From: Austropuccinia psidii
Lineage: Eukaryota > Basidiomycota > Pucciniomycetes > Pucciniales > Sphaerophragmiaceae
Length of the DNA: 64,000 nucleotides
Direction of reading: 5' to 3'
Assembly: GCA_023105745.1 (NCBI GenBank)
Contig: JALGQZ010000016.1
Location: forward strand, 30,268,579 to 30,332,578
Under the pieces are notes generated by a model. That model searched no databases and was not told where the DNA came from. It saw only the letters and a program-made list of their open reading frames with translations. Numbering within the stretch: position 1 is the stretch's first letter; every line of letters starts with the position of its first letter. Shown here one piece after another: positions 23,088 through 36,200 of this stretch. Made by a program: the position numbers and the translations under genes.

Positions 23088-26000
23088 CTTTCTTTTAATA
23101 AATCCTGATATATGTAGGCCTCCCAATGCTTTTCACAAACATGAGAGTGCTTTATTCTCTTCTTTGGAGGATTTTGAGGAACTTCACATATTTAAAATTT
23201 ATCAATTTGATTTGAATCTTCTCTATTGCATTCCTTTATAAATTCTTCATCTTTGAAACATTTGAAAATTTTATTTCTGATATCTTGTAATGAGTCTTCA
23301 GAGATGTTATCATTGTTTATTTCTAACTTTATTTCCAATTTCATATCCTATGGGACCTTTTGCTTTTTAAATATGTCAAACAGATTTTTCTACTATGTAT
23401 TGGTGATCCTTCTATCATTTCTGAGCCATTAATCAGAACCTGTATAAAATATTATCAGTATCAATTGGCTTATACATTACTTTATTATCCTTCTTCTCTG
23501 CTTCATTAGCTGCTTCAATATTTCAATTTTATTGTTCATCTTGTTTCCATATATACCTTTTGATATTTTCAGGCTCATCATCAATTTCCCAGAAATCTGA
23601 GCATGGGCTTCAGCTTAAGTTGCTTACTTGAGGGTTTTTTATATAATCATTGTATTCATTTGAATTTGGTATATTCCTGTTAATCCATTCCTCCCACTTT
23701 TTGGGATCAAATGTAGCCCATTACTTATTTTCTTTTATATCCTTGTCTAAATACTAGGCTCATTACTTTGGCTTTATTTTCCTCCTGTGAATGATTTATG
23801 TTTTTTATCTTGTGTTTCTACCTCTTTTTCTCCTTCCACTTCATCCTCTCTTCCCCCATCCTTATGGATAATCCTTCATCTAAATTACTTTCCATATAAT
23901 TGATCTATTTAATAATATTTGTTTTTCCTTGATTTTAAATTGCTTTTTTTGCTTTGGAGCAATCTTCAGCTTATTTCCAATTTACTTTGAAAAACCAATC
24001 CTTTATTTTTCCCATTGAACAAATCTCTATTCCTATTTGTGGTCCTACTTGCCATCCCAACATATGGGATTTGCATATTGGCATATATAATTTTCAACCA
24101 TCTTCTTTTTGATAGCTAAATATTTCACCTTTTTCTGTGAGAAGTACAATATAGTTTTATTTTCTTCCAAGAATTGCCTTCCAAGGAATGTATGTACTTC
24201 TCCCTTGGAAATTAAGAAATAACTTTCTTTTTATTCTCCAGGAGGAAAACGTCTTTGTGTGAATTCAGTTATCCAAATTAATAATTTTTTACATCCTAAA
24301 ATTACTCTTAAATTACTGTTGAGCTTTCTGTTTGGAAGTTAGGCTTTGATTTCCACATCTTCAGGTATTATGTTGAGCTCTGATCCTGTATCAACAAGTG
24401 CAATTAGTTGGTATTCTTCTTTCCCAACAAATACCTGAATAAATCAAAGTGGACAGTAATAATGAATCCTTGGGAGTTTAGCAGCCTTTTTCTTTATTAA
24501 AATGTTGTTTTATTTTATATTAAAAGTATTATCTGACTTGAGTACCTCCTTTTCTTCAAGAGAAATTCCATGTAATTTTTGAATAAATGTGGGTGATACC
24601 GATAATATTTATTGCAAAGTTAAGTTTCTTTTCTGTTCCAAGATTTTCTTTATCACATTTCCAATTGATAAATTTTGTTTTAAATATTTCTTATGGTCTT
24701 TATCTCTTATTCTTTCTTTCTTTTCAAGTTTGTGATGAACCATCTTTTCATTCAACTTTTCACTTTTGCCTTCAACATTTCAGTTCCTTCAAATTTTTCA
24801 TTTCTTGTAGTATTTTTCTCTTTATATTTTGTTTGAACAATTATCTTCATCTTCTCTTCAGCCTAATCCTCATTATAGACTCCTGGTAGTATTAGTTTCT
24901 TGCTATGAGGATTTTCTTTATTCTGGCTTTCTTTCTGAGCCAATCTTTTCTTTGTTTGTCTGAGATTTGCATGTGTTTCCAAAATCTCATTGGGTGAAAA
25001 TACCATTTGTGGTTCCCAGTTACCCCAGTCTTTTACTTTAGCAATTTGGACTTCTTTTTCTTCCTTCTTTGGCTCTCCTTTTGTTGATAGAGAATTTTCA
25101 TTTTAAATTATCTTGTTTGAAAGTTCCTTTTTCTCCTTATCAAATTTCATGACTAAATCCTTTGAAGATTTGGTTCCCTCTGAGGGTGCCCTTTGGAAAT
25201 TAGAGCAAATTAAATTCAATACTTTCCTTCTGAAAACTCTCTTTTCCATATATTCTTCCAGGTAGATGCATATTGTAAATTAATGACCATTTTTAAAAAA
25301 ATAATAACACTTTAAGGGTTGTATTTCATAGATTTTTTCTGACACATAAGGTTGATAATTTGAAGTTAAGGGTTCTTGGGTATTTCTTGGTCTGAATGGT
25401 TGTGCATTTGGTTCTAAGCCTGACCCTTGTGTTTCTTTTTTATCCTTCATGACCTTTTTTGTTGGATTAACAGCCTCTGATAGCTCTTTTAGTTGGTCCA
25501 TAACATCCTTCATCTTATTCACTTCTTTTGGGGCTTCTTGAGATGGTGGTTTTTTTTTTTTGTGATATCCTTCATTTGTTTTATAACCTCCTCCCAGCTT
25601 TCATCTTCAAATATGTTTTTTTTGTACTTTTTATTTCATCTGACTTTGATGATTGTGATTTTCCTTTAATAAGTACTTCTTACTCCAATAATTCCTCAAT
25701 ATGATTTCTGAGAATATCGATTTCAGGTAGCATATATCCTCCATATCTTTCTTAAATAATCTGTTTAGTACTCCTAATTCTTATTTCTGGTGATAAATAA
25801 TAAAAAAAATGTCATTATAATAATTTTCTTTTTTAATATACCAATACTTAAGCAGATATTCTGAAACTTTTTTATATTCCCCAATACACATTGTGTATTG
25901 GGACAAGTTCTTGAGTTCTCCTTCCTGTTGATTTTGATTAAATAGTCGTGTTAATAAATATTTTCCATGTCTTCTTTCTGGTTCCACCTTGCCCCATTTA

Positions 26001-26345
26001 CTTTTTATTTCTTTTTCCAGTTAATCCCAATCCTCCATTCCTTCAGTTTCATACCTAATATACTTATATTAACTTCATAATTATATTTGAATGGACAAAT
26101 ACCTTTCATTGGCTCCTTCAATTTAAGCTATCCTTTCAGCTCTATTGATAAAATTCTCAACAACATTTCCATCAAATTTGGGGCTATAATCCTTTGCCTA
26201 TCTTTTGAAAATCTTTCTTGTGAGTATTGTAACTCTTTCATGATTCTGATTAGGTGTTTCAATTTGTATCCTTTTTGAAAATATTGCAGCTATTGGAAAT
26301 TTCCCTGGTTTTGCTGTTGCAAATGTCTTTGTAGTTGGTAATGGT
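23088..26345 (-). pseudogene. E3 gag-protease remains (capsid, zinc knuckle, retropepsin)
   Basis: Read on the minus strand from 26345. A Gag capsid start (PKFDGNVVENFINRAERIA) near 26185-26120 is followed by KWGKVEPERRHGKYLL and ELKNLSQYTMCIGEYKKVSEYLLKY at 25995-25850, a helical linker (MNKMKDVMDQLKELSEAV), a zinc knuckle near 25305-25262 (C-Y-Y-F-F-K-N-G-H-stop-F-T-I-C, the second Cys now Phe), and a retropepsin active site L-V-D-T-G-S-E-L-N-I with DTG at 24392-24384. Many stops and frameshifts follow toward 23088. It codes for a retroelement structural protein and its protease. No reverse transcriptase signature was seen downstream, so it may derive from a gag-pro-only element. Confidence 0.75.
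26341..26345. repeat. Target-site duplication ATGGT of the F2 solo LTR
   Basis: ATGGT at 26341-26345 is repeated exactly at 27752-27756, flanking the LTR-like block. This fixes both ends of the insertion. Confidence 0.9.
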
Positions 26346-27751
26346 TTTCAGCCTGTTACTCAAAACCAGAGCACAAGCATGACAGCCAAAATACCATAAG
26401 CCAATGGTATAGCCAAGATACCACCAAAACATGGAGCTGAGCCAAATCAGCTCAAAAAGTATCAAAAGAAAGAGGAAACTCACCTCTTTCCGAAAATATA
26501 AGTCCCATCACCATAGGTCAAAGAATAACAAAGTTATTGCTGAGCATAAACCTTAATTTTCACCTCTCATCTAAAATCTAGAAAGAGAGGGTTAACCCCA
26601 TCAAATGGGTACTCAAAATGAAGCTCTAAGCCAGGTCTATCCAATGGTAACAGCCAAACGGAGCTAGCACCAATATTACTGGAGTTATGGTCAATTTCAG
26701 GCCAAATAAGGGTGAACAAAACATTCACCTCTCATCTAGCTTCTACAGTTTCAGTGTGAGATATTTGAAGTGGGGTCTTTTTGGAAAGAGCACAATCAGG
26801 GCTATCTGATGGTGTCATCCACTTCCCCATATCTCAACTACAGCAGAAGTTATGGTTCAAACAAGCTCAATACAGCTTTTTGCCTAAAACATGCATATGT
26901 ACAAAAATCTTGTAGATGGCATACCTTTGCCATATTTAATGATAGCCATATCAAATAAGTTACCATTGTGTAGAACACATACCGGGCTAAGCACTGGTTC
27001 AGGTTTGAGGTTGATATCTCAAGAACCGACAAAGCTATAGCTGTTTTAAGGTCAAAATCCCACATTCTGACCAATACAGCCTTACCATGGGATAATATCC
27101 CATAACCATGAATATGAGGTGTCAAATAGACAATAAAGCTTGTTTTTACTTCAATACCTCATATTTCAGTCAATACTGGGGTCCCATACAGCTTCTGTAC
27201 GGCATTCTACACATCATACACGTCAGAATCAGGCTGTGAGGTCCCCAGATGAACATTTTCACCCTGTATTGGTGAAAACTGCCCAGATGTGGTTTCAAAG
27301 CCACATCTGAGCCCAATAAAGATTGTACAGGCTATTTGCAAACCACAAGCCAGTACTAGAGAGTGAAAAATCTTCACTTCCTCCAAATGGAAAGGTCTAG
27401 CACCCTTTCCACCCCATTTCAGGATAAAAAGGAGGCTTTTCACAGCCAGAATTGTCTCCTCATCCTGCTCTTGAATAACCTACGTAGTAAACTGTCAAAA
27501 ACAGTTTTACTCTTGGTTAATAATCAGGTATAACTATAAATCTTAATTATTGTAACCCAACAGATAAAACTGCACCCAGGGCTTTCAACAGCGCTCACCA
27601 CCACTATATTATATATAGTAAAGCCCTTTTAATCTTAAATCAAATAATCTTCAACTCTTATAAATCTTTTTTAGCCATTTTTACTGTGTCACAAACATAG
27701 TTAAGGTTGTAACTAGCCTATTTACACCTTTATCATAGTTTCATCCTGACA
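26346..27751 (+). mobile_element. Solo LTR, family F2 (same family as the element 2 LTRs)
   Basis: 1406 bp. Its first 75 bases (TTTCAGCCTGTTACTC..., then GCATGACAGCC and CAAGATACCACCAAAACATGG) match the reverse complement of the element 2 LTR ends, and its last bases (TTACACCTTTATCATAG...CCTGACA) match the other end. The usual TG start is mutated to TT. It contains the U3 block with CACGTCAGAA and GGTCCCCAGATGAA, a GATAAAAAGG TATA-like box near 27423, and the CTCATCCTGCTCTTGAAT start region shared with element 2. Flanked by ATGGT repeats inside E3 gag. Confidence 0.9.
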
Positions 27752-27756
27752 ATGGT

Positions 27757-28002
27757 GATTTTTTCTGGTGTCTTAGAATTATTTGAATAGTTGCATCCCT
27801 AGTGGTGGTTGAAGGTGAGAATTAGCTTGATTTTTTTATTTCTGTTTCTTTTTTCATCTTTTTCCTTGTCCCTCTGTAGCTCTAACATTTTTATTATTAA
27901 ATCCCTCATCATTCTCCAAACAAGAAAAATCCTTGTCTTCACTTTCTTCCTGAGCTATTTCTTCAATCCTGGAATTCTCTTTTTCCAATTCCTCTTCCAT
28001 AT
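27757..28002 (-). pseudogene. E3 Gag N-terminus
   Basis: A minus-strand frame starts at an ATG ending near 28000 and reads MEEELEKENSRIEEIAQEE, then an acidic Ser/Asp/Asn-rich stretch, before the F2 solo LTR interrupts it. Acidic N-termini of this kind precede the capsid in related rust Gag proteins. It is continued after the insertion by the frame entering at 26345 (TTKTFATAKPGKFPIAAIF). Confidence 0.6.
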
Positions 28003-28157
28003 TTGGAACCTTCTTTTATGATAATGATTCCTCCATTATAATTTTGATCTGAAATTACTATGATTTTTTTGATATAAGTATGATTTAACATTTAATATTA
28101 ATAATGTAATCTTATTGATTAGTTTTTGGGTTGAAAGGCCACTGTTGGGATACCAGA
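28003..28157 (-). other. E3 leader and primer-binding site
   Basis: On the minus strand, the LTR end TTCCCACA (28158) is followed by TC and then TGGTATCCCAACAGTGGC (about 28155-28138), a typical primer-binding-site position beginning TGG. The 28036-28329 minus frame (97 codons) spans the leader and LTR end and is probably not a gene. Confidence 0.5.
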
Positions 28158-30259
28158 TGTGGGAACTCCTTTTGTTGTGGGATAAATAATAGGAATTATC
28201 TTGAGGGGGGAATTTTGGGGAGTGTGTTTTTAAATTCAGAATTAGCCAAGAACCATTAGTTCTAAGGTGTATTGGCTTACCTGCTAAATATATTGAAAAA
28301 GACACCTTCTTGATGAGATTACAACTCAATTATTTCTTTTTATGGCTTTTCAATTAGAGAACTTTATTCAGAAGCCTCTATCAGTCTTTCAAGAAAGTTT
28401 TACTATTACAATAATGGTAATAGCTGAAATTCTTCTTAATAATTCAGGTTTCCTTAACTTCATTTCATTTATTATATAATTATTTTTAATTAGTTGTTTT
28501 TAGGATTCCTCCTTTCAATACTTGAGATTTTTAAATGATTTTTTAACATCACTATCAATATTAGTAATAATATTCATAGATAGTTCAGACTTTAAATGTG
28601 ATTTGATAATACCATCAATAGAAATATAATAATTTGAGGGTAAGATAAGTTCATAAGGGTGTTTCTGATTAATATAAGGCAAAGATATATATCATATAAT
28701 AGTAATATAATACTATTAGAGTAAATATAAATATAATACAATATATCTAAAAGGGCTCTGAGGTAATCTATAAGGGTAAGCTGATATATCCTTTCTATAA
28801 ATAAAGTTTATTGCTAAATTTTATAAGATCACTAATTATAATATCTGAAAGAACTACTTCAACACTACTACTATAATGGTAATAGTATTAAATAATATTA
28901 AGCTCTTTCATTAATATTATAAATACCTTTCTTAATTAATGATAAGTAATACTATAAGATGCTGGGCCTTGCTACTGATCTTTTCAATATAATAGTAGAT
29001 TATACAACTAGAGATGGCATTTATTGATCCTCAATATTCTTGTCTAAATCAGAAGCATGGGGTAAACAGGAAGAGACATGCTTTTTATACGTTTTGGGAG
29101 CTCTATAGATCCTTCCAAGAACAATGGACTTAGAAGAATTCCATTTTAAGCCCTTCTTTCTGGTGGGTAAATTTGAAATGGAGTCATTTTATCAAGATAT
29201 TTCATCAGATTTCGGGGTGATTGCACCATTTTGAACTTTATTATTGTCAGTTCCCATCCTTGAGATATTTTTTCTAGTGGCTATGTTTGAAATGGTGTTG
29301 TTTGAGACAGTTATTGCCCCATATTTTTGGTTTATTGCACCATATTCTTGAAATTATACTGATATTTCAACTAAGCTTTATTCCTATTATGCACATTATT
29401 GAGAGATTTTTTCTGGTGATAAACCATTAAACAGTGTCATTTAAGAAATATATTTCACCATATTTTTGGTTGATTTCACCATTCTGAAGCTTATTATTTT
29501 CAGTACAAAGACTTGAGATATTTTTGCTAGTGGTAAATTTGAAATGGGGTCATCTGGTCAAGATATTGCAGCATATTTTTGGTTTATTGCACTATGTTTT
29601 TTGAAATCATACTTATATTTAAACTAAGCTTTATTCCTATTATGCACAGCTGTCAGTGAATATTTCTAGTGAGAAGCTTCTAAATGGTGTCATTTGATAA
29701 AGGTATTTCACCAAATATTTGGTTTATTGCAATTTTTTGAATTTAATTCTTATCTCTACTAACCTTATTTCTCTTCTTTGCAGCATGCAGCTGTATTTAG
29801 TGTATTCTGTTTTTATGCAACATTGGATTAGTAAATGATGCCTCCAATTTTTGGTTATGGGAGCTTAAGTGGTAATTGAGTAATGTAACACAATGTTAAT
29901 TTATATATAAGTGTTTTTTATGTGAGGAAATCTAACACATACTGTTTTAAGGGTAATTTTATCACTTATATAGCTTTAAATATGTTTATTTAAATTGAAT
30001 ATTTGAACCATCTGAAACTACTTTCAAGAATATTCTTGTAGCTAGTATGGATTGTATATTATGATTATTACTCTTTAATCCATGATATCTAGAGAATCAT
30101 TTATGTTATGGAGTTGAGTAAATATATGACTATGGGTAAAATTTAATTTAGATTGATGTAGAATAGTTACTTTTGAGATTTTGATAAAATTTCCTTCTTC
30201 TTCTTTGAAATTTTTAATTTTCACTTTGAAATTCTTAAGAACAGGTATGGAGCTTCACA
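28158..30259 (-). mobile_element. 5' LTR of old element E3 (family F3), degraded
   Basis: About 2.1 kb. On plus it starts TGTGGGAACTCCTTTTGTTG at 28158, matching the reverse complement of the F3 LTR end at 49822, and ends GGTATGGAGCTTCACA at 30259, matching the reverse complement of the F3 start. In between, minus-strand TATAAAAA (29082-29089) and the ACTTAGA(A) block align with the F3 promoter region, and 29160-29800 carries the F3-type tandem repeat. No 3' LTR was found left of 8.1 kb. Confidence 0.7.
29160..29800 (-). repeat. LTR-internal tandem repeat, about 115-140 bp unit, about 5 copies
   Basis: TTGAAATGG(A/T)GTCATTT recurs near 29171, 29298, 29418 (diverged), 29534 and 29674. Each copy is followed by ATCAAGATATT..CACCATATTTTTGGTTTATTGCACCAT-like sequence and, in several copies, AAGCTTTATTCCTATTATGCACA. 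The reverse complement of the unit is present in the F3 LTR at 48490-48830. Confidence 0.75.
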
Positions 30260-33200
30260 CCAGGAATTAAAATGTTTTTATTGATATAAATTTATGAGAA
30301 GTTTTCAAAAAATATTTTTATGTTATATAATTCTATTTCTTATTATTCATATGATTATTATTGGTCTTCACCTTACTTTTTTGGACATCTTAAAACTTCC
30401 AATTAGTTTGGTTTTTCATTTCATTTTGAAAAAAATCAAATCTAATGCAAGAAGAATGGAACCTTTGAGATTTCACAATTTGAAAGAGAAAATAAAGTAA
30501 AATTACATCCTAACTATTGAATTTAATCTCCTACCCCCCTCCCCCTAAAAACAGAAAGAAATTTTCTTATAAAGAGGTAAACTGAAATTCTTTGATTTAA
30601 AGATATTTAGTGAATTAATACAGCTGAAAATGATTACTTGACCTATTGCCTAGGAATCCAAGCTCTTTTGAACATAGAATTAATAGTTGACCTTCTTCCT
30701 ATCAAAAGTCATTATTCCTGAGTTTTCAAAAATTAATATATATATAGATATTTAAATCAAATTAATCAGCTCTGAGATACATGTGCATAATTTTAAAAAA
30801 TTCCTAAAAGATATCTCCCACTTTTTTAATCTTAGATTTCTTTGGTATACTTCTTATATGTCATTCAATTGGGATATTTCAAAAAAAATAATCATTAAGC
30901 TTAATGATTATCTCATCTCCATTACCTAAATCCCTTTTAAAGTGATATTTCTCTTTGTAATTCTCAAAAAAATATGTATGAATCCATTATTAATACATTT
31001 TTTAAAACATTTTCCTCAAGAAGCATTTCTCAAAGAAAGGAAAGTTTTTTTAAAAAAGGAGGCTAAATTTTAAATTCTCATTTATTTCTTTTCTGAGATA
31101 TTTACTATATCAAAAAACCTTTGATATAATTGAGCTCCAAGAAACAGTGAGAAATTATGTTCCTCAGCCACATAATATGGTTTGATAGTGGATATGGAAA
31201 ACAATAATAAAGGTTTTTTGATATATATCTCTTTTATAAATAAAGGGAAGTTTTGCATCAAAAAACATCTCATATCAATAAGTCTTCATATATAGATAAT
31301 ATTTAATTTGAGGCATTAGTGAAATTTTAAGCTCGAACCTCCTTACCTTGTGGTGTAGATATCTCAATCAGGAGAATAAAATAATTAAATCTGTAGAAAT
31401 GTTTATATCACAAGAATTATTCAATGAATTTTCAGAAAAGGAGGCCTTATCTACTGTTTTCCCTTTAGATAGAGATCTTTATCTTTAAAAATTTTTTTTG
31501 AAAGAAAAAGTTTTTCTTCTGAAATCTTTTTTTTAGTTTTTTTTAACAGACAAATTTTTTTGAGATTTATCTGGCAAAAAATTTATCTTTTTAGTTCAAA
31601 AAGTAGATTTAAGTGATCAAATTTACATCACCTCTTTCATATTTTGAAATTATGATTACATTTTATTTAAAAATTTATTGTTAATACTTATGTTTTCAGA
31701 TTTTTTAAAAAAATTAGATACTGAAAATAATTAATTTTACTTTATTCTTTTGAAATGAATTTTTAATGTTCACAAAAAAGTTCTTTTAAAATTAAAGTTT
31801 CCATTATTAAAATTCAAAAACATGGGAGAAAAAATCAATTTTTAGCTCAAAACAAATTACATTATAAGACTTACATTATTTTTGGGTTTAAGTTTCTTAT
31901 TTGAATGAATAAAATTTCAAGATCTAAAAGGTTCTTTCAGAATAACACAACAATGTAGATTTATTTACTTAAATTTTCTTTAATCAAAAACTGAATCTAA
32001 ATTGTTCACTTTCCATGGCATTGATCATAATCTCCTTAATCTAAACAATTGATATATTCTCAAATTTTCAAATGAAAAAAAATCAAGAAGATTAAAACCA
32101 TTTCTTCTTTTGAATCCAAAAAAACTCTTATAATTTTTTCAATTTTATTTTCTTTTTTTCAAAAATAAAGATAACTTTGATATTGAAAAATATCTTTCTG
32201 TATATGATTCTTTCAGTTATGTTTTTAAAGTATATTTTTTGGGAAAAGATCAATTTGGAGGAAAAAAGGGGGATTCAATTTTTATAAATAATCAAAATAT
32301 TTGAGCTTTCTTCAACAACCAAAAGATTGCAATATTGATATGTAAAAAAACATTCAATAAGGGGTACAATACCTAGTCAGATCATTCTTTTATATAAAAA
32401 ATCTTTCTTCGAGTAATATATGAACCTTTTAGATCATAATTAAGCTTGGCCAAATAATAGAGTTTTCCCCAAATTCATATCAAATCTCTTTTCTCAACCA
32501 CAAACAAACATCACATTTTCTCAATTATTTCATCAAAGCTCATTTTGGGGAATCCCACAATAAGCTTCTTTCCAAAAAAATTCTAAAATTAATCTCTTCC
32601 CCACTAAAATTTAATTAAAAAAGGAATTTCAAATATTGTGATGCCTCAAGCCAAAAAATCATAAATGCAGACACCCGCACCACATCTCAAATAACTAAAT
32701 TAATAGAACATAACCAAACAGCTTCAGACACAATCCAATTATGATTCATGATTTGGGACAGATGGAAAAACACATATTGAAATTCCTCCTCAAAGCCACA
32801 TGAATGATTTTGAAATTTTTGGAAATCAATTGAAAATAAAATCAAAGCCAGGGGAATGGCTCAGCGAAAAACAAATTCATTCACAAGTCCAGACTTATAA
32901 GGAAAAACTTATTCAATTTTTGGAGTTTAGAAGACTCAATTGGCTTTGGACAAAATGAAAGCTATTAATCTGAATGAATATATTTATTTGAACCCAAGTT
33001 AGAGTTTTTCTATTGTGGTTGAAGATCAATTTCAAACATGCCCAAGGCCTTATACCAACAATGAGAGTGCTAAAAACCAAATGATATGTTATTCTTGTGT
33101 GTGTGAATTAAGTTTCATTTTCTCCTGTATACAGTCTTCTAGAGCTCCTGAACCAATTTTCTAAGTTACTTAGACTTATCAAGTTGGTAATAATTACGAA

Positions 33201-36200
33201 AATAAGGTGAAGGTTTATTGAATTTCAGTCCTAAATAAATTCCAAAAATTGCCAATAATAAAGGATACAAAAATATTTCAGTTAATCAATCTTAAATTAA
33301 AGCACACAATAATAAAAATCTCAATCCATAAAGCCATGAAAAGAAAAGGAAGCCTGCTCTTTTTTCAATTACATTATTTTGCTAATCCTAAAGAAGATAT
33401 GAAAATATTCAATACGAAAAATACAAAAAGATAACTAAAAGTATTTTATTTATATTCAAGCTAAGAATATTTTTGAAATGGAACAAATATCATGGGAGAA
33501 ATAGAAATTTAATTTGGGATCGAAAAATGAATAGAATCAAGAAATTACAATACTAAAAATTTGAGAAATGGAGGCCAAGGTAAGCTTATAATTTACAAAT
33601 AAATATATTAGGTCTTAAGAAAAAAAAGAAATACTATTTGAACTTTCACCATTAATAAAAGGGAAAATATTGATCCCTTGTCTTGCCAAAAGATTTCCAT
33701 GATCCTAGTATTGCATTTATATCATTTAATAGATCTATGTAAGAGTTAGAATCCATTAAAGACTCATTTTTTTGTAACTGAGTAATTTGGCTTCTCCAAG
33801 TATTGAATATGGCTTAATAAAAGATGTACCTTTAATTATCATATATGGCGGGTTTCCTCATTTTTTATTTATTGAGATGAAAAACTAACTTCTTATTCTT
33901 CTTCAAAGTTATTCAAGTAAAATTTTATTCCAATCTAAGTATTTATCTGTGAGAACTTTTTTAAAAGACTTGAATTGTGCTTGTGGGCTATATGATTCAT
34001 TCAATATAATCTTTGATACTCTAAATTTCATTCTCTTTTCTTATTTTTCTACACAAAATATCAGAATACCCTTGTAATTATTTTTAAATTTGACTAATCA
34101 AATTAACTTTCAGCTTAGGATCACAAATTATTACATCTATTTCCTACATAGATAACTACTTGCACTTTAATATACTCATGTTTTCTATTTCTGTTCTAAA
34201 AATTTCACTTAATTGAAAACTCTCCAAGAAACCATCTTTTACCTTAAAAATTAAATTAAAAATCAATTTTGAGCTCAATCTTTAACCTTCTCCCAATCAG
34301 AATCTTAATTCAATTACTTTTCGGTTGTCTACCTCTTCTATAAACCTTCAAATTATTTCACAGCTCTCAAAAAAAATCTTAAGCCATTAAATGTCAATCT
34401 TATCAGTGTACAATTTTTGCTTTTGACACCTTCTTATTTCATAAAATTTTTCTTGATTATAGCATTTATATATACCAGTCAAAGATAAAAAATCCTTCTT
34501 CAAAATCCAAAAATAACCATCATCATCATACCTTTAATTAAAATTTTGAAGAAAAGTCTTCTACTAAGTTATTGAGGAACATCTCTAAAGATCTTTTTAT
34601 TTACCCCATCAAACGTTTTCCATCAATTTGGAGCTCAAATTTCAACCAACTTCTCAACAGAATTCTACTTCAAAAAGATCTTTTACTGTCGTAGCTCTTT
34701 GTTTTTATCCTTCTATACAGATTTGATCTAATGCAAAGCTCTAGAAAAAAAACTTTAATTCATAATAATAGTTTGAATAAAAATACTCATATAATTTCAA
34801 TGCTTTGTGTTTTATTTTTGAAAAATGATTGTTTTTGATATACATAGTGACTCCATGAGCTTTAGTGAAACACTAATCCATCTAAGAGCCATCAAAAAGA
34901 GCTAATAATAGTTCTTTCCAATAATTTAAAAGCTATAATCTTTAGAATTCAAAGGCACTTAGAAAGCTTCTAATCATTCTTTCCAATCCAGCTATTATAA
35001 ATTCTTTTCAAACCAGCCATGATAGAATTGAACACCCTTATTATATAACAATAAATTACTGTTTTTGGATTTGAAAAAAATATATAATTGAATTAGGAGT
35101 CACTCCATTTCCTCAATCATTGTTTTCTCTCAGACAAGAGTTCAAATTTTTTAAAAATATCTTCTTTAATCCAAAACATATCCATCCCACATTGAAACCA
35201 CTTCAGCTCAGCTTTCTAGACCAATTTATTCTTTTTAGGAAATCATTGGTAAATATGGAATCATTTTTAATATCTAAAAGTACTAATTAAAATGAAAAAA
35301 AATTAAAAGAGTAACATTCAATTATTCAATATTTCTTAGATCACTTATCTTAAAGACTCTCAGAAAAATTCTTTGCTGCTATTTACATTCAACTTAATAA
35401 CTCAATGGCTCCATCAGTAAGTCAAAAAAATATCTAATAAAGAAAATAATCCTTTACAGTTTACATCCAACCCTTTTTAGATTATTTTTGAGCTCAAAAA
35501 GGTGGACTTTTATCTCCTTTTAAGCATTTTTGAATTTATTTTTCAAAATGTTACAATTCTGTCAGAATATGTTGTATGTCTTTAAAGAATAATTATTAAA
35601 CAATTACCATGAAACAATCATGGTATACATATTTTTTGATTCCTATAAGCTTAACATATTATGAAGTCAGTATATTTTTTCAAAGAAATTTCTGAAGTTT
35701 CTTTTAAAAAAGATTTAGATAGTTATTTTTTTTGAAGATATTCCATTTATGTATTCAGAAACTTCATTTATTAGCTAAAATTTGATATTAACTGTAAAGT
35801 TCTTAGATTCTCAATAAATCAATGAATAAATGGAAAATTAAAGCTCCCAAAACCTTTATCTTTCATTTCTTTACTTGAGCCAATTAAGCTAGTTAGCTCA
35901 AAATATATACTATTTTTGTCCTTTGAATGAATCCTTTCACGTTGATCTTGAAATTGATAATTTCTATTCACAACCATGGACTCCAAATTTCCTTCTTCAT
36001 TTTAAATGTCATCCCAGCTATTCTATATTACTGCAAGAAAAGTTTGTAAAATTACACATAAAACAACCCATGTATTTAGACTAATAATTAGCTGTTTTTC
36101 TTTTAATTTTAGGGTTCATTTCATTTATACTTGACCAATTTTCTTTTGAAATCCAAATGGCAGGCTCTATGTATAGCATTTAATGAGCTATAAGTAGGTT

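Noticed and set aside
28036..28329. 97-codon minus-strand frame
   Set aside because: It straddles the E3 LTR end, primer-binding site and leader, so it is unlikely to be translated as a gene.
30533..30548. ACCCCCCTCCCCCT as a minus-strand polypurine tract
   Set aside because: It lies just outside the E3 5' LTR and is not followed by a TG start; probably chance.
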